From: Bradyrhizobium macuxiense
Lineage (GTDB): Bacteria > Pseudomonadota > Alphaproteobacteria > Rhizobiales > Xanthobacteraceae
DNA: 64,000 nt
Reading direction: 5' to 3'
Assembly: GCF_007993935.1 (NCBI RefSeq)
Contig: NZ_VITY01000001.1
Coordinates: 744,001 to 808,000 of the forward strand
The position numbers were made by a program, and so were the translations under genes. A model generated the notes under the pieces. The model worked only from the letters and a program-made list of their open reading frames with translations, searched no databases and was not told the origin of the DNA. Positions 7,841-16,169 of the stretch are shown one piece after another (position 1 is the first letter of the stretch; the number at the start of each line of letters is the position of its first letter).

Positions 7841-8389
7841 GTGGAGAAATATGGCGCGGGGTCGATCGTCGTCTCCGACTATGACCCCAGCTGGCCCGCA
7901 CTGTTCGCGCAGGAGCGCGTTCGGATCGCGCAGGCGCTCGGCGCATTCGCGCTGGCCATTGAGCATGTCGGCAGCACGGCCGTTCCGGGTCTCCCGTCGA
8001 AGCCGATCATCGACCTCTTGGTTGGCGTGCCGAGCCTCGAAGAGGCCAAAGAACGGAGCATCGCGCCGCTTGAGGCGCTTGGCTATATCTACATGCCGGA
8101 CTACGCGTCGTGGCTCCCTGGTGAACTGTTCTTCCGCAAGGGACCTCCGGGTCCGTGGACCCACCATCTGCACGTGACGGAGCCGTCGCATCCGCGTTGG
8201 GAGGCATTGGTGGTGTTTCGCGACTATCTCCGCGCACACCCCGAGGCAGCCCGCGCCTACGCCGACATCAAGCGGGGCCTTGCAGCTTCGTCACAGGACA
8301 ACATCGGGGCCTATCGAAACGGCAAAACCGTTTTCGTCCAGGAGACAACGGCGAAAGCTCTGGCGTGGCACGCAGCGGTACGAGATTAG
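7841..8389 (+). CDS. GrpB family protein (UPF0157, nucleotidyltransferase-like)
   Basis: Protein of 182 residues with the GrpB signature: YDPSWPALF near the N-terminus, then EHVGSTAVPGLPSKPIIDLL, the nucleotidyltransferase-like G-S and D-x-L core, and HHLHVTEPSHPRW further on. GTG 7841 is chosen because AGGAGG ends 5 bases upstream; GTG 7835 overlaps that ribosome-binding site. The biochemical function of the family is not established. It stands alone between DUF2889 and the DMT permease. Confidence 0.88.
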   Translation: MEKYGAGSIVVSDYDPSWPALFAQERVRIAQALGAFALAIEHVGSTAVPGLPSKPIIDLLVGVPSLEEAKERSIAPLEALGYIYMPDYASWLPGELFFRKGPPGPWTHHLHVTEPSHPRWEALVVFRDYLRAHPEAARAYADIKRGLAASSQDNIGAYRNGKTVFVQETTAKALAWHAAVRD

Positions 8390-8518
8390 AGCACAAGCGG
8401 TCTCCGGCACGCGGACACGCTCGTCGCCCGACATGGGTCTTCGCAGGTCGCCACTGCGCCACGCAGCCCTGCATCGCGATGGGTTGATCCGCGCTGTGAG
8501 CTCACGTAGTCGTCCGGC

Positions 8519-9436
8519 ATGAGCGAACATACGGCCGGCGCCAAGGCCGCAGCCCTCCCAGACACCAAAACCATACTGCTTGGGGTCACAAGCGGCCTCG
8601 GCGCAGCGCTTTGCTGGGCGCTCGGCTTCGTCGCGACCCGGCACGGCCTGAAGGTCGGGTTCACGCCCGTCGACCTCTTGATGCATCGCTTCCTGTGGTC
8701 AGGCATCGTGTTCATCCCGCTCGTTCTGCGCGCCGGTCTTAAGGACCTCGGCGGCATCGGGTGGCGCCGTGGCATGGCGCTGATGGTGCTGGGCGGGCCG
8801 GTGATGTCGCTGATCAGCTATACCGGCTTCATGTTCGTGCCTCTGGGGCACGGCAGCGTGATCCAGCCCTCCTGCGCGACCCTGGGCGGACTGTTTCTTG
8901 CGGTCGTCTTGCTGAAGGAATCGATCTCACTCTCCCGGGTCGCCGGTGCCGTGGCCATCGTGGCCGGGCTTGCCGTGATCGGCAGCGAGTCGATCGGCCA
9001 TATGGGATCGAGCGCCGTGATGGGCGATTTGATCTTCGTGACGACCGGACTGATGTTTGCCGGCTTCGCGACGCTGGTGCGCTATTGGCGGGTGTCTGCG
9101 TTCTCGGTGGCCACGGTCATCAGCGTGCTGTCGCTCTCGCTGCTTCCGCTGTACGCCGCTTCGGGCGGGCTGGCGCGCGATGCGGCGATCGGGCTGAACG
9201 AAAATGCGCTGCAAGCGGTTGCCCAGGGCATCCTGGCCGGCCCTGCAGCGATGTATCTGTTCGCGCTGTCGATCCAGCAGCTTGGCGTAGCCCGCGCAGC
9301 GGTCTTTCCTGCGACCGTACCGGTGCTGACCCTGCTGTTGGGGTGGCTATTGATTGGCGAGCCACCAACCACGCTGCAGGCAGCCGGGCTGGTTACCGTA
9401 TTGGCCGGATTCTATCTCGCACAACGTCAAAGCTAG
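8519..9436 (+). CDS. EamA/DMT-superfamily permease
   Basis: Integral membrane protein of 305 residues with two EamA repeats and about ten hydrophobic segments. The first repeat begins LGAALCWALGFVATRHGLK. The second contains PAAMYLFALSIQQLGVARAA followed by the conserved helix PVLTLLLGWLLIGEPPTTLQ. Members export or import metabolites such as amino acids or nucleotide sugars by drug/metabolite transporter mechanisms; no substrate can be assigned. No strong ribosome-binding site is visible before ATG 8519. The downstream gene is convergent. Confidence 0.9.
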   Translation: MSEHTAGAKAAALPDTKTILLGVTSGLGAALCWALGFVATRHGLKVGFTPVDLLMHRFLWSGIVFIPLVLRAGLKDLGGIGWRRGMALMVLGGPVMSLISYTGFMFVPLGHGSVIQPSCATLGGLFLAVVLLKESISLSRVAGAVAIVAGLAVIGSESIGHMGSSAVMGDLIFVTTGLMFAGFATLVRYWRVSAFSVATVISVLSLSLLPLYAASGGLARDAAIGLNENALQAVAQGILAGPAAMYLFALSIQQLGVARAAVFPATVPVLTLLLGWLLIGEPPTTLQAAGLVTVLAGFYLAQRQS

Positions 9437-9463
9437 ACGACACGCGCCGCCCGGCCGCCCCAA

Positions 9464-9925
9464 TCACGCCGCGGCGGAATGCTCGGCCACGGCCTGCGGC
9501 GGGTTGCGGAAGCCGATCGCGATCCGGTTGTAGGTGTTCATCAGGCCGATCGCGATGGTCAGGTCGACCAGCTGCTTCTCGTTGAACACGGTGCGCGCAG
9601 CCTGGTAATCTTCGTCCGGGATCGCGGTCTCCGCGACACGCGTAACGGTTTCGGCCCAGGCCAGCGCCGCGCGCTCCTCGGTGTCGAACAGCGCCTCCGC
9701 CTCGCGCCAGACCTGCAGCAGCGCCAGCTTCTCGGTCCCGACGCCCATCTTCAGAAGCGAGCGCGTATGCATGTCGAGGCAATAGGCACAGCCATTGATC
9801 TGCGAGATCCGCAGATAGACCAGCTCGATCAGCTGCGCGGAAAGTCCACATTGCGTCAGATAGCCATAGACGCCGCCGAGCGCCTTGATGCCGGCGGGCG
9901 CGGCCTTGTTGTAGTCGATGCGCAT
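9464..9925 (-). CDS. Carboxymuconolactone decarboxylase / AhpD-like protein
   Basis: All-helical protein of 153 residues with the AhpD core: the redox pair in CAYCLDMH (Cys46, Cys49, His53), preceded by ELVYLRISQING. This fits a peroxidase-type CMD protein that reduces peroxides or alkylhydroperoxidases. ATG 9925 is used. A GTG at 9931 overlaps the cupin stop (GTGA) and is equally possible. It is coupled to the cupin gene upstream and probably controlled by the divergent MocR-type regulator. Confidence 0.88.
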   Translation of the reverse strand: MRIDYNKAAPAGIKALGGVYGYLTQCGLSAQLIELVYLRISQINGCAYCLDMHTRSLLKMGVGTEKLALLQVWREAEALFDTEERAALAWAETVTRVAETAIPDEDYQAARTVFNEKQLVDLTIAIGLMNTYNRIAIGFRNPPQAVAEHSAAA

Positions 9926-9927
9926 GC

Positions 9928-10347
9928 TCACTGCTTGTGTCCTTCCTGTTGCGCCGCCTTGTCGTAGACGGTCAGCGCCTTGTCGTTGCTGTCGACGACG
10001 AACACCGCGAGCAGCTTCGCCGGTTCGGTGGTGCTGACGTTCCGCGCGAGCACATGATGCGTACCGGGCGGCTCGAAGAAGCTGTCGCCGGCCCGATAGG
10101 TGCGTGCCGCCTCGCCCCCGAGCTGGCTCTCGATCGCGCCCTGGACCACATAGACATAGAGAAAGCCCGACTTGGCGTGGTGGTGCGGCGCCGAGGTCTC
10201 GCCCGGCGCGAAGTTGACCTCGACCGCAACCAGCGACTTGCCGGGAATGTTTGTGATCGCCTGCTCGAACTTCGGCGTCACCGATTGCGCGTTTGCCGGG
10301 GTCGCAAGCGCGGCGCAGGCGATCAGCGTCGTCCAAATGGTCTTCAT
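9928..10347 (-). CDS. Secreted cupin-domain protein
   Basis: Protein of 139 residues with an N-terminal Sec signal (MKTIWTTLIACAALA, cleavage after PANA at about 20) and one cupin barrel. The metal-binding motif is visible as PHHHAKSGFLYVY, and the second motif contains the late His in PGTHHVL. Periplasmic small cupins of this type are usually uncharacterised and may bind or oxidise a small molecule. It is first in a two-gene unit with the AhpD-like gene and faces the MocR regulator across about 60-90 bases. Confidence 0.88.
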   Translation of the reverse strand: MKTIWTTLIACAALATPANAQSVTPKFEQAITNIPGKSLVAVEVNFAPGETSAPHHHAKSGFLYVYVVQGAIESQLGGEAARTYRAGDSFFEPPGTHHVLARNVSTTEPAKLLAVFVVDSNDKALTVYDKAAQQEGHKQ

Positions 10348-10399
10348 AGGTGCCTCCGTTGCTGTCAGATAGATGCGGGCACGCGGGGCTGAAAAGAAG

Positions 10400-10423
10400 C
10401 ACCAAGAATGAACCGAATTGGTG
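10400..10423. promoter_or_regulatory. Inverted repeat CACCAA-N12-TTGGTG in divergent promoter
   Basis: Six-base arms CACCAA (10400-10405) and TTGGTG (10418-10423) lie between the cupin and MocR genes. They overlap a possible early start of the regulator at 10408, which argues for the later start at 10435. It could be an autoregulatory site. The functional claim is inference from position and symmetry only. Confidence 0.35.
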
Positions 10424-10434
10424 TACCACGGGCC

Positions 10435-11901
10435 ATGCCAAACCGGCTTCCCATCACCCTCGACCGCTCGGCCCGGACGCCGCTCTCGGAGCAGATCCGC
10501 AAGGCGATCGCGGTTGCGATCGACAATGGCGTACTGGTGCCGGGCGCGCGGCTGCCGTCCTGGCTCGACCTCGCCGCGCAGCTCGGCGTCGCGCGCGGTA
10601 CGGTGCGAGCGGCCTACGACAGACTGTCGGATGCGCAGCACATCGTTTCGTCGAAGGCGAATGGCACCACCGTCGCAAGGCGGCCGCGGACGGCGGCCAA
10701 ACCTGATACACCGGTTGCTCCCGGCCCGGTCGTGGAGATGTTTCAGGACCTCAACGGTCAGGGCATCTTCCAATTGGGCGTGCCGGCGCAGGACACGCTC
10801 CCGGCCAAGCTGCTGGCCCGGATCCGCGCGCGCGCCGTGCGGGCGGAGTTGAGCGACGTGACCCGCTACAGCGATCCGCGCGGCGAGCTCGCGTTGCGGC
10901 GCGAGATCGCAGCGCACCTCGCCATCGCGCGCGGGCTGCAATGCTCGCCGGCGCAGATCGTCGTCACGTCAGGCTTCACCGGTGGGCTTGGCCTCGCGCT
11001 GCGCGTACTCGGCCTCGAAGGCCGCCGCGCCTGGATGGAAGACCCGGGATTTCCATTGACCCGAAAGGGGCTCGAGCTCGCCCGGCTGGAGCTGGTGCCG
11101 ATCCCCGTCGATGCCGATGGGGTTGATGTCGGCCACGGCCTCAAGCACGCCCCCGACGCGGCACTCGCGGTCGTGACGCCGGGACAGCAGGCGCCGCTCG
11201 GCCCGGCTTTGTCGGAGAAGCGCCGCGCACAGCTGCTCGACTGGGCCGCGCAAACCGGCGGCTGGATCATCGAGGACGACTATCTCGGCGAGTTGCAGCT
11301 CGATGGCCGCGCCGCGCCCGCGCTCGCCTCGCTCGATCGCGCCGGCCGCGTGATCCATCTCGGCTCCTTCAGCAAGACCATCTCGCCGACGCTACGGCTC
11401 GGCTTCCTGGTTGCGCCCGAGCCATTGGCCGCGCAGTTCGCCGATGTCGCGACCTGCCTCGTTCCTGCCCCCGGACCTGCCGTGCAGCTCTCGACCGCGG
11501 AGTTCATGCGCGATGGCCACTACATCCGCCATCTCAGGCGCACCAAGCGGGCCTATTGCAACAACCGCGACGCGTTGACATCAGCGCTACGGCCGTGGAG
11601 CAACGACGTCCGGGTTGCCGGCCTCGCCGTGATGCTGACGCTGCCGGACAAGGCCTCCGATGTCGAGATCGCGCGGCGGGTGCTGGCGCATGGGCTGGCG
11701 CCCGCCCCGCTCTCGCCCTGGTATCTCTCACCGAAACGGGCGCAGCCCGGCCTGCTGCTCGGCATTGCTACGGTGCCGGATCGCGGCGTTCCGGCCGCAT
11801 GCAAGCGTCTGTTCGAGGCGATCCGCGGCCAGGGTCGTACCCAAGGTCGCACACAAGGCGCGCAGGTGACGCGCCGCGTCAGGAAGCCCGCAGGCCCGTA
11901 A
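10435..11901 (+). CDS. MocR/PdxR-type regulator (GntR HTH fused to aminotransferase fold)
   Basis: Fusion protein of about 488 residues. A GntR-type winged helix at about 10-75 (PLSEQIRKAIAVAIDNG, AAQLGVARGTVRAAYDRL) is joined by a Pro/Ala linker to a class I aminotransferase-like domain. The PLP-binding Lys is present in GSFSKTISPTLRLGF (about residue 314) and the preceding IIEDDYLGEL motif is intact. Such proteins are transcription factors that sense PLP or an amino-group ligand. An ATG at 10408 would add nine residues. The tail is short and basic (GRTQGRTQG repeat). It likely controls the divergent cupin/AhpD pair. Confidence 0.9.
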   Translation: MPNRLPITLDRSARTPLSEQIRKAIAVAIDNGVLVPGARLPSWLDLAAQLGVARGTVRAAYDRLSDAQHIVSSKANGTTVARRPRTAAKPDTPVAPGPVVEMFQDLNGQGIFQLGVPAQDTLPAKLLARIRARAVRAELSDVTRYSDPRGELALRREIAAHLAIARGLQCSPAQIVVTSGFTGGLGLALRVLGLEGRRAWMEDPGFPLTRKGLELARLELVPIPVDADGVDVGHGLKHAPDAALAVVTPGQQAPLGPALSEKRRAQLLDWAAQTGGWIIEDDYLGELQLDGRAAPALASLDRAGRVIHLGSFSKTISPTLRLGFLVAPEPLAAQFADVATCLVPAPGPAVQLSTAEFMRDGHYIRHLRRTKRAYCNNRDALTSALRPWSNDVRVAGLAVMLTLPDKASDVEIARRVLAHGLAPAPLSPWYLSPKRAQPGLLLGIATVPDRGVPAACKRLFEAIRGQGRTQGRTQGAQVTRRVRKPAGP

Positions 11902-12706
11902 GCGCAAGACTCAACGTCCGCAGCCGCTGGCGCGCCTCGGCGTCATAGGCCTGCGCATGGGCGCGGGCCTTGCGCTTGCCGTCGAAGAACAGCCCGCTTT
12001 GGCCGGCGACGTCTTCGCCCTGGATGAGACGCAGGATGGCGTCGCCGCCCTGCTCGACGGTCGAGATCGGCGTGACGCCGCTGGCGCGCACCATCGTGGT
12101 GTTCATGTAGGTCGCCGGGTGCAGCGCGTTGACGGTGACGCCAGTGCCTTCCAGCTCAGCGGCAAGGTCGATGGTGAACATGATCTGCGACAGCTTGCTC
12201 TGCGCATAGGCGCGGCCGCCGCTGTAGTTCTTCGTGATCATCACGTCGTCGAAATCGATCGGGTGCTGGCCGACCGAGGCGACATTGACGATCCGCGCCG
12301 GCGCGCTCGCCTTCAGCCGAGGCAGCAGAAGGTGCGCGAGCAGGAAGCCGGCGAGATAGTTGACGGCGAAGCGCAGCTCATGGCCGTCCTTGCTGGTCTG
12401 CCGTGCCGGCCCCTCGTTCTGCGAGCCGATGCCGGCGTTGCTGACGAAGACATCGAGGCGCTCCTGATCGTCGAGCACCAGCTGGGCGAACTCGCGGACC
12501 TCGGCGAGCGAGGAAAGATCGGCCTGATAGAACATCGGCTCGCGGCCGCTGACCCGCTTGATCTCATCGGCGAGGGTCTGCGCCCTCTGCGTATCGCGGC
12601 CATGGATCAGGACCCGGGCGCCGGCAGCCGCCAGCTTCATCGCGACGTAGCGACCGACGCCGTCGGTGGAACCGGTGATCAGCACCGTCTTGCCTGCCAT
12701 GTTCAT
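11879..12706 (-). CDS. SDR family oxidoreductase (retinol-dehydrogenase-like)
   Basis: Short-chain dehydrogenase of 275 residues with the cofactor motif TGSTDGVGRY near the N-terminus, SNAG in the middle and YAQSKLSQ (YxxxK) as active site, followed by LHPATYMNT. The pattern matches retinol-dehydrogenase/protochlorophyllide-reductase-like bacterial SDRs, whose substrates are mostly unknown. ATG 12706 has GAAAGG about 9 bases before it; the frame upstream is open but unlikely to be used. Its 3' end overlaps the 3' end of the convergent MocR gene by 23 bases. Confidence 0.88.
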   Translation of the reverse strand: MNMAGKTVLITGSTDGVGRYVAMKLAAAGARVLIHGRDTQRAQTLADEIKRVSGREPMFYQADLSSLAEVREFAQLVLDDQERLDVFVSNAGIGSQNEGPARQTSKDGHELRFAVNYLAGFLLAHLLLPRLKASAPARIVNVASVGQHPIDFDDVMITKNYSGGRAYAQSKLSQIMFTIDLAAELEGTGVTVNALHPATYMNTTMVRASGVTPISTVEQGGDAILRLIQGEDVAGQSGLFFDGKRKARAHAQAYDAEARQRLRTLSLALTGLRAS

Positions 12707-12956
12707 CGAAATTGCCTTTCGATCGTTCGCCCAGCGCAGCCACCAAGGATAAATACGCCGCGTGAAATTTGCCATGGCATGCCAGGGCGCCATCCGCACC
12801 AAAACCGCGTCCGAAATGACTCCGACCACAGCCCTCCTCCATGTCCACAAGGCGTACAGCTTGTCGCGCGGCCTGCGGTCGCGCGGCGCCGCGCCGCGCG
12901 TCAACGTGAGTGGATTCTGGTATCGTCGATATGAACGACAAAGTCAGGATACCGGA

Positions 12957-13310
12957 ATGTCCTCGACCATTCCAGACGGGATCTTGCGGAAGGCTCCCTT
13001 GCTGCAGCCATTCGGCATGCTCGTGTTGTTCGGCGTGCTGACCGCGCTGCCGATCGTCCTGACGCTGCGTCTGGTTGAGCCCGCACTCGTGCTGCCCGTA
13101 CTCAGCCTGTTGTTGTTCGCAGAGGCAGCCATTGCCGCGCTTGCGGCGCGCGTGGTCCACGTGCGCATGAACGTGGCAAACCTCACGCTGTGGGATTTTG
13201 CCGGTGCCTTCACCTTCATGGGGTGTGCAGCGGCGATCCTCGGCGAGCCGGATCAGGCGGCGCTGTTCTTCGAGGAACAGGCCGCGCTTCGTCCGGTGTC
13301 ACGACCGTAA
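12957..13310 (+). CDS. Small hypothetical membrane protein
   Basis: Not a recognised family. The protein is 117 residues with three predicted hydrophobic segments (about 18-38, 42-65 and 80-95: LLQPFGMLVLFGVLTAL, LVLPVLSLLLFAEAAIAALA, LTLWDFAGAFTFMGCAAA) and a polar tail containing EEQ. ATG 12957 starts the first sensible hydrophobic protein; the frame is open further upstream but low in coding character. It stands between a divergent SDR and the TerC-like gene. Confidence 0.6.
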   Translation: MSSTIPDGILRKAPLLQPFGMLVLFGVLTALPIVLTLRLVEPALVLPVLSLLLFAEAAIAALAARVVHVRMNVANLTLWDFAGAFTFMGCAAAILGEPDQAALFFEEQAALRPVSRP

Positions 13311-13487
13311 ATCCCAGGCCGGGCCCCTCTGGCAGCCACAAGCTGCGATGTCGGACTGGAACTCAGTTGGAGTGGCCCTGCTTCGACCCGCGACGCGACA
13401 CCGTCGTGGCGGATTTGCCGTCGGATGACGGTGACGGCCGGATTCGTCGAAACGGTCCACTCCCCGACCTCAAGGGGAACATGATCC

Positions 13488-14108
13488 ATGTCCGAACTGC
13501 TCTCACTCGACGCACTCAGCGCCTTGCTGCAAGTCGTCGTCATCGACCTCGTGCTGGCCGGCGACAATGCCGTCGTGATCGGCCTTGCCGCGGCCGGCCT
13601 GCCGGCGAAGCAACGCGGCAAGGCGATCCTGATCGGCATCGGCGCCGCGACGCTGCTGCGTATCCTGTTCGCGCTTCTCACCACGCAATTGATGCAGATC
13701 GTCGGCCTGCTGCTGGCCGGCGGCATCCTCTTGCTGTGGGTGTGCTGGAAGATGTGGCGGGAGCTGCGCGCCAGCACGCACGAGACCACGGCCGTGGATG
13801 GCGCCGACGGCGCGGACGGTCAGCGCAAGACGCTGTGGCAGGCCACGACCCAGATCATTGTTGCCGACGTCTCGATGTCGCTCGACAATGTGTTGGCAGT
13901 CGCGGGCGCAGCGCGCGAGCAGCCGATCGTGCTGGTGTTCGGTCTCGCGCTTTCGATCGCGATGATGGGCGCGGCCGCCACCGTCATCGCGCGGCTATTA
14001 CAGAACCACCGCTGGATCGCCTATATCGGCCTCGCCGTGATCCTCTATGTCGCGGTCGACATGACCATTCGCGGCGCCAACGAGATCGCGAAGGTCGCGC
14101 CGGTCTGA
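13488..14108 (+). CDS. TerC/YjbE family membrane protein, putative metal exporter
   Basis: Integral membrane protein of 206 residues with about seven helices. The two conserved acidic motifs of the TerC superfamily are present: VLAGDNAVV in the first helix and DVSMSLDNVLA in the second half, forming the likely metal site. YjbE-type members export manganese during co-secretory metalation in other bacteria; here that role is inferred. I looked for a yybP-ykoY manganese riboswitch in the 177 bases upstream and could not recognise one. A strong hairpin follows the stop. Confidence 0.88.
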   Translation: MSELLSLDALSALLQVVVIDLVLAGDNAVVIGLAAAGLPAKQRGKAILIGIGAATLLRILFALLTTQLMQIVGLLLAGGILLLWVCWKMWRELRASTHETTAVDGADGADGQRKTLWQATTQIIVADVSMSLDNVLAVAGAAREQPIVLVFGLALSIAMMGAAATVIARLLQNHRWIAYIGLAVILYVAVDMTIRGANEIAKVAPV

Positions 14109-14117
14109 CGAAAGCAA

Positions 14118-14143
14118 AACGGCGGGCCCTCAGGCCCGCCGTT
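14118..14143. terminator. Bidirectional terminator hairpin
   Basis: Perfect 11-bp stem AACGGCGGGCC / GGCCCGCCGTT with a CTCA loop between two convergent genes. AAAGCAAAAC on the left gives a T-rich tract for minus-strand transcripts, so it can end the minus-strand RraA-like transcript and less clearly the TerC transcript. Confidence 0.8.
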
Positions 14144-14163
14144 CGGCATAACGAAGATGCGTG

Positions 14164-14883
14164 TCAGTGAATTTCCGCCGAGCGCTTCAGCGCGTCCTTC
14201 AGCTTCTCGAGCGAAAAGTCCTTGCTGCGCGCGATGTCGAGGATCGGGGTCTCGCGGCGGCCGCACAGTTCGGCGGCCTCCGGCAGCTTGGCCGCGACGT
14301 CATAGGGGATCACGATCGCGCCGTGGCTGTCGGCGTGGATCAGATCGTCGGAGCGCACCGTCATGCCGGCGACGCGGACCTCGCCGCCAAAACTCTCGGC
14401 ATGCACCCAGGCGTGCGACGGGCCGATCGAGCCGGCCAGCGCCTGGAAGCCCGGCGCCCATTGCGGGATGTCGCGGATCGAGCCGTCGGTGATGACGCCG
14501 AGGCAGCCGAGCGCCTTGTGCACGGCGCTCTGCACCTCGCCCCAGAACGCGCCGTAGCCGACGTCGGGACCGTCGATGTCCTGGATCACGGAGATGCGCG
14601 GGCCGAAGCCGGTGCCGACATATTCGTAATAGTCGATGCGCCGCTTCGACTGCTCCTCGGCCGAGAGACCGGATTTCAGCACCGAGCGGATCGCGACCGT
14701 GCGCGCGTAGCCGACGATCGGCGGCAAGGTCGGGAACGGGCAGACCAGCGGCTTCACCGTGTAGCCGATCAGACGGCGCTCGGGCGCTACGATCTCCATC
14801 GCGTTGCAGATCGTCGGCGTGTCGTAGCGCGCCAACGCTTCAAGGACGGATGCAGGAAGCGGGGCGGAAGCGGATGTCGTCAC
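14164..14883 (-). CDS. RraA-like protein (HMG/CHA aldolase family)
   Basis: Protein of 239 residues of the RraA/4-hydroxy-4-methyl-2-oxoglutarate aldolase superfamily. The substrate-binding and metal region is seen as GVITDGSIRDIPQ, with the earlier DTPTICNAMEI start and the GEVRVAGMTVRSDDLIHADSHG block. Members cleave oxo-diacids of aromatic meta-cleavage, or act as RNase E inhibitors; sequence alone does not separate these. GTG 14883 is chosen because AGGAGAG lies 7 bases upstream; the frame remains open beyond it through a repeat and is not trusted there. Confidence 0.82.
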   Translation of the reverse strand: MTTSASAPLPASVLEALARYDTPTICNAMEIVAPERRLIGYTVKPLVCPFPTLPPIVGYARTVAIRSVLKSGLSAEEQSKRRIDYYEYVGTGFGPRISVIQDIDGPDVGYGAFWGEVQSAVHKALGCLGVITDGSIRDIPQWAPGFQALAGSIGPSHAWVHAESFGGEVRVAGMTVRSDDLIHADSHGAIVIPYDVAAKLPEAAELCGRRETPILDIARSKDFSLEKLKDALKRSAEIH

Positions 14884-14922
14884 GGCGTTTCTCTCCTGAT
14901 TTTTGGCGTCAGATTTCTTTGT

Positions 14923-14975
14923 TTGAGCATGATCTTTTCGGAAAACCGGTTTCCACTTTTCCGGATCATGCTCAA
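14923..14975. repeat. Palindromic repeat TTGAGCATGATC...GATCATGCTCAA (copy 1)
   Basis: Outer arms TTGAGCATGATC and GATCATGCTCAA enclose a conserved core with nested CGGAAAACCGG-type pairing. A diverged copy lies at 57273-57322 upstream of apbC. Both copies sit just upstream of gene starts rather than at 3' ends. Confidence 0.8.
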
Positions 14976-15068
14976 GCGGGCCGTCCCAGCCTATAGCCGA
15001 GATCGGAGGCGAACCCAACCGAGGCACGCTCATGGCTGATATTTGCGGAAGTGAAACAACTGTTTCAC

Positions 15069-15196
15069 CGTCATCCTGAGGTGCGAGCGGAGCGAGCCTC
15101 GAAGGATGCACGGCCCGGCTGGTGGCCGTCGATCCTTCGAGACGCGCTACGCGCTCCTCCAGCGACAAAGGCGAAGCCTTTGCGCGGGGATGACGG
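15069..15196. repeat. Palindromic repeat CGTCATCCTGAGG family (copy 1)
   Basis: Begins CGTCATCCTGAGG, contains GGCCCGGCTGGTGGCC and CCTTCGAGACGCGCTACGCG, and ends GGGGATGACGG. It shares the middle block almost exactly with the copy at 19753-19854. This copy carries an extra unrelated palindrome (ACAAAGGCGAAGCCTTTGCG) before the closing arm. It follows the pssA stop on the opposite side. Confidence 0.8.
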
Positions 15197-15210
15197 ATTA
15201 CACGGGGGCC

Positions 15211-16092
15211 TCAATGCAGATGCGTCGGACGATCGTCGTGGTCGCTCTCCGCGACCGGCGCTGCGTAGGGAGCCGCAGGCGAAGTCGCCGGCGACGCACT
15301 CGCTCCTTGCGTCTGCGCCGCAAGCTGGCGCTCCTGGTCGCGGTAGGACTTCCAGCCCCACGGCAGGCTGATCAGATAGGCCACCGAGCCCGCCGACAGG
15401 ATGTACCAGGGATAACCGATCAACAGCGCGACGAAGAACACCACGGCCACGAACACCGGCAGCACCATCTCCGGCGGCACGCGCATCTTCACGGTCTTGC
15501 CGGAGAACACCGGCAGGCGCGACACCATCAGGAAGGCGATCAGCAGCGTGTAGAACGCCGTCAAGGTCGCCGGCGGCATCGGCACGCCGAGGAAGGCGAG
15601 ATAGATCGGCAGCAGCACGGTGATCGCACCGGCCGGCGCCGGCACGCCGGTGAAATAATTGGCCGCGAAGGCCGGCTTGTTCGGGTCGTCGATCGAGGCA
15701 TTGAAGCGCGCAAGGCGCAGACCGCCGGAGATCGCGAACACCATCGCGGCGATCCAGCCGCCATTGTTCAATTCATGCAGCTGCCAGAAATAGAGGATCA
15801 GTCCCGGCGCGACGCCGAAATTGACGAAGTCGGCGAGGCTGTCGAGCTCGGCGCCGAATTTCGACTGGCCCTTGATCATGCGGGCGACGCGGCCGTCGAT
15901 GCCGTCGAGGATCGCGGCGAACACGATGGCGGCGACCGCAAGCTCCATCCGCCCTTCCGTCGACAGCCGGATTGCAGTCAGGCCGGCGCAGATCGCCAGC
16001 AACGTGATCATGTTCGGCACCAGCATCCGCACCGGGATCGGGCGGAACCGGCGGCGGCGCAGCTCGCTGGAATTGTTATCGAATGGGGTCAT
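15211..16092 (-). CDS. pssA: CDP-diacylglycerol--serine O-phosphatidyltransferase
   Basis: Makes phosphatidylserine from CDP-diacylglycerol and serine in the inner membrane. The protein is 293 residues with several membrane helices and the complete CDP-alcohol phosphotransferase motif (DG-x2-AR-x8-G-x3-D-x3-D), seen as DGIDGRVARMIKG followed by GAELDSLAD. It is the type II, multi-spanning enzyme usual in alphaproteobacteria. The C-terminal tail is Ala/Pro-rich and poorly conserved. ATG 16092 is used because the extra upstream residues do not look coding. It lies 77 bases downstream of psd, which makes phosphatidylethanolamine from its product. Confidence 0.95.
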   Translation of the reverse strand: MTPFDNNSSELRRRRFRPIPVRMLVPNMITLLAICAGLTAIRLSTEGRMELAVAAIVFAAILDGIDGRVARMIKGQSKFGAELDSLADFVNFGVAPGLILYFWQLHELNNGGWIAAMVFAISGGLRLARFNASIDDPNKPAFAANYFTGVPAPAGAITVLLPIYLAFLGVPMPPATLTAFYTLLIAFLMVSRLPVFSGKTVKMRVPPEMVLPVFVAVVFFVALLIGYPWYILSAGSVAYLISLPWGWKSYRDQERQLAAQTQGASASPATSPAAPYAAPVAESDHDDRPTHLH

Positions 16093-16169
16093 GGTGAGAT
16101 AAATATAGCAAGCATGGCCCCGCTCCGCCATCGGAGCGGGAACCGGCTGATCAACCGGCTGAAACAGCG

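Noticed and set aside
13311..13487. Possible yybP-ykoY manganese riboswitch before the TerC-like gene
   Set aside because: No conserved riboswitch blocks could be recognised.
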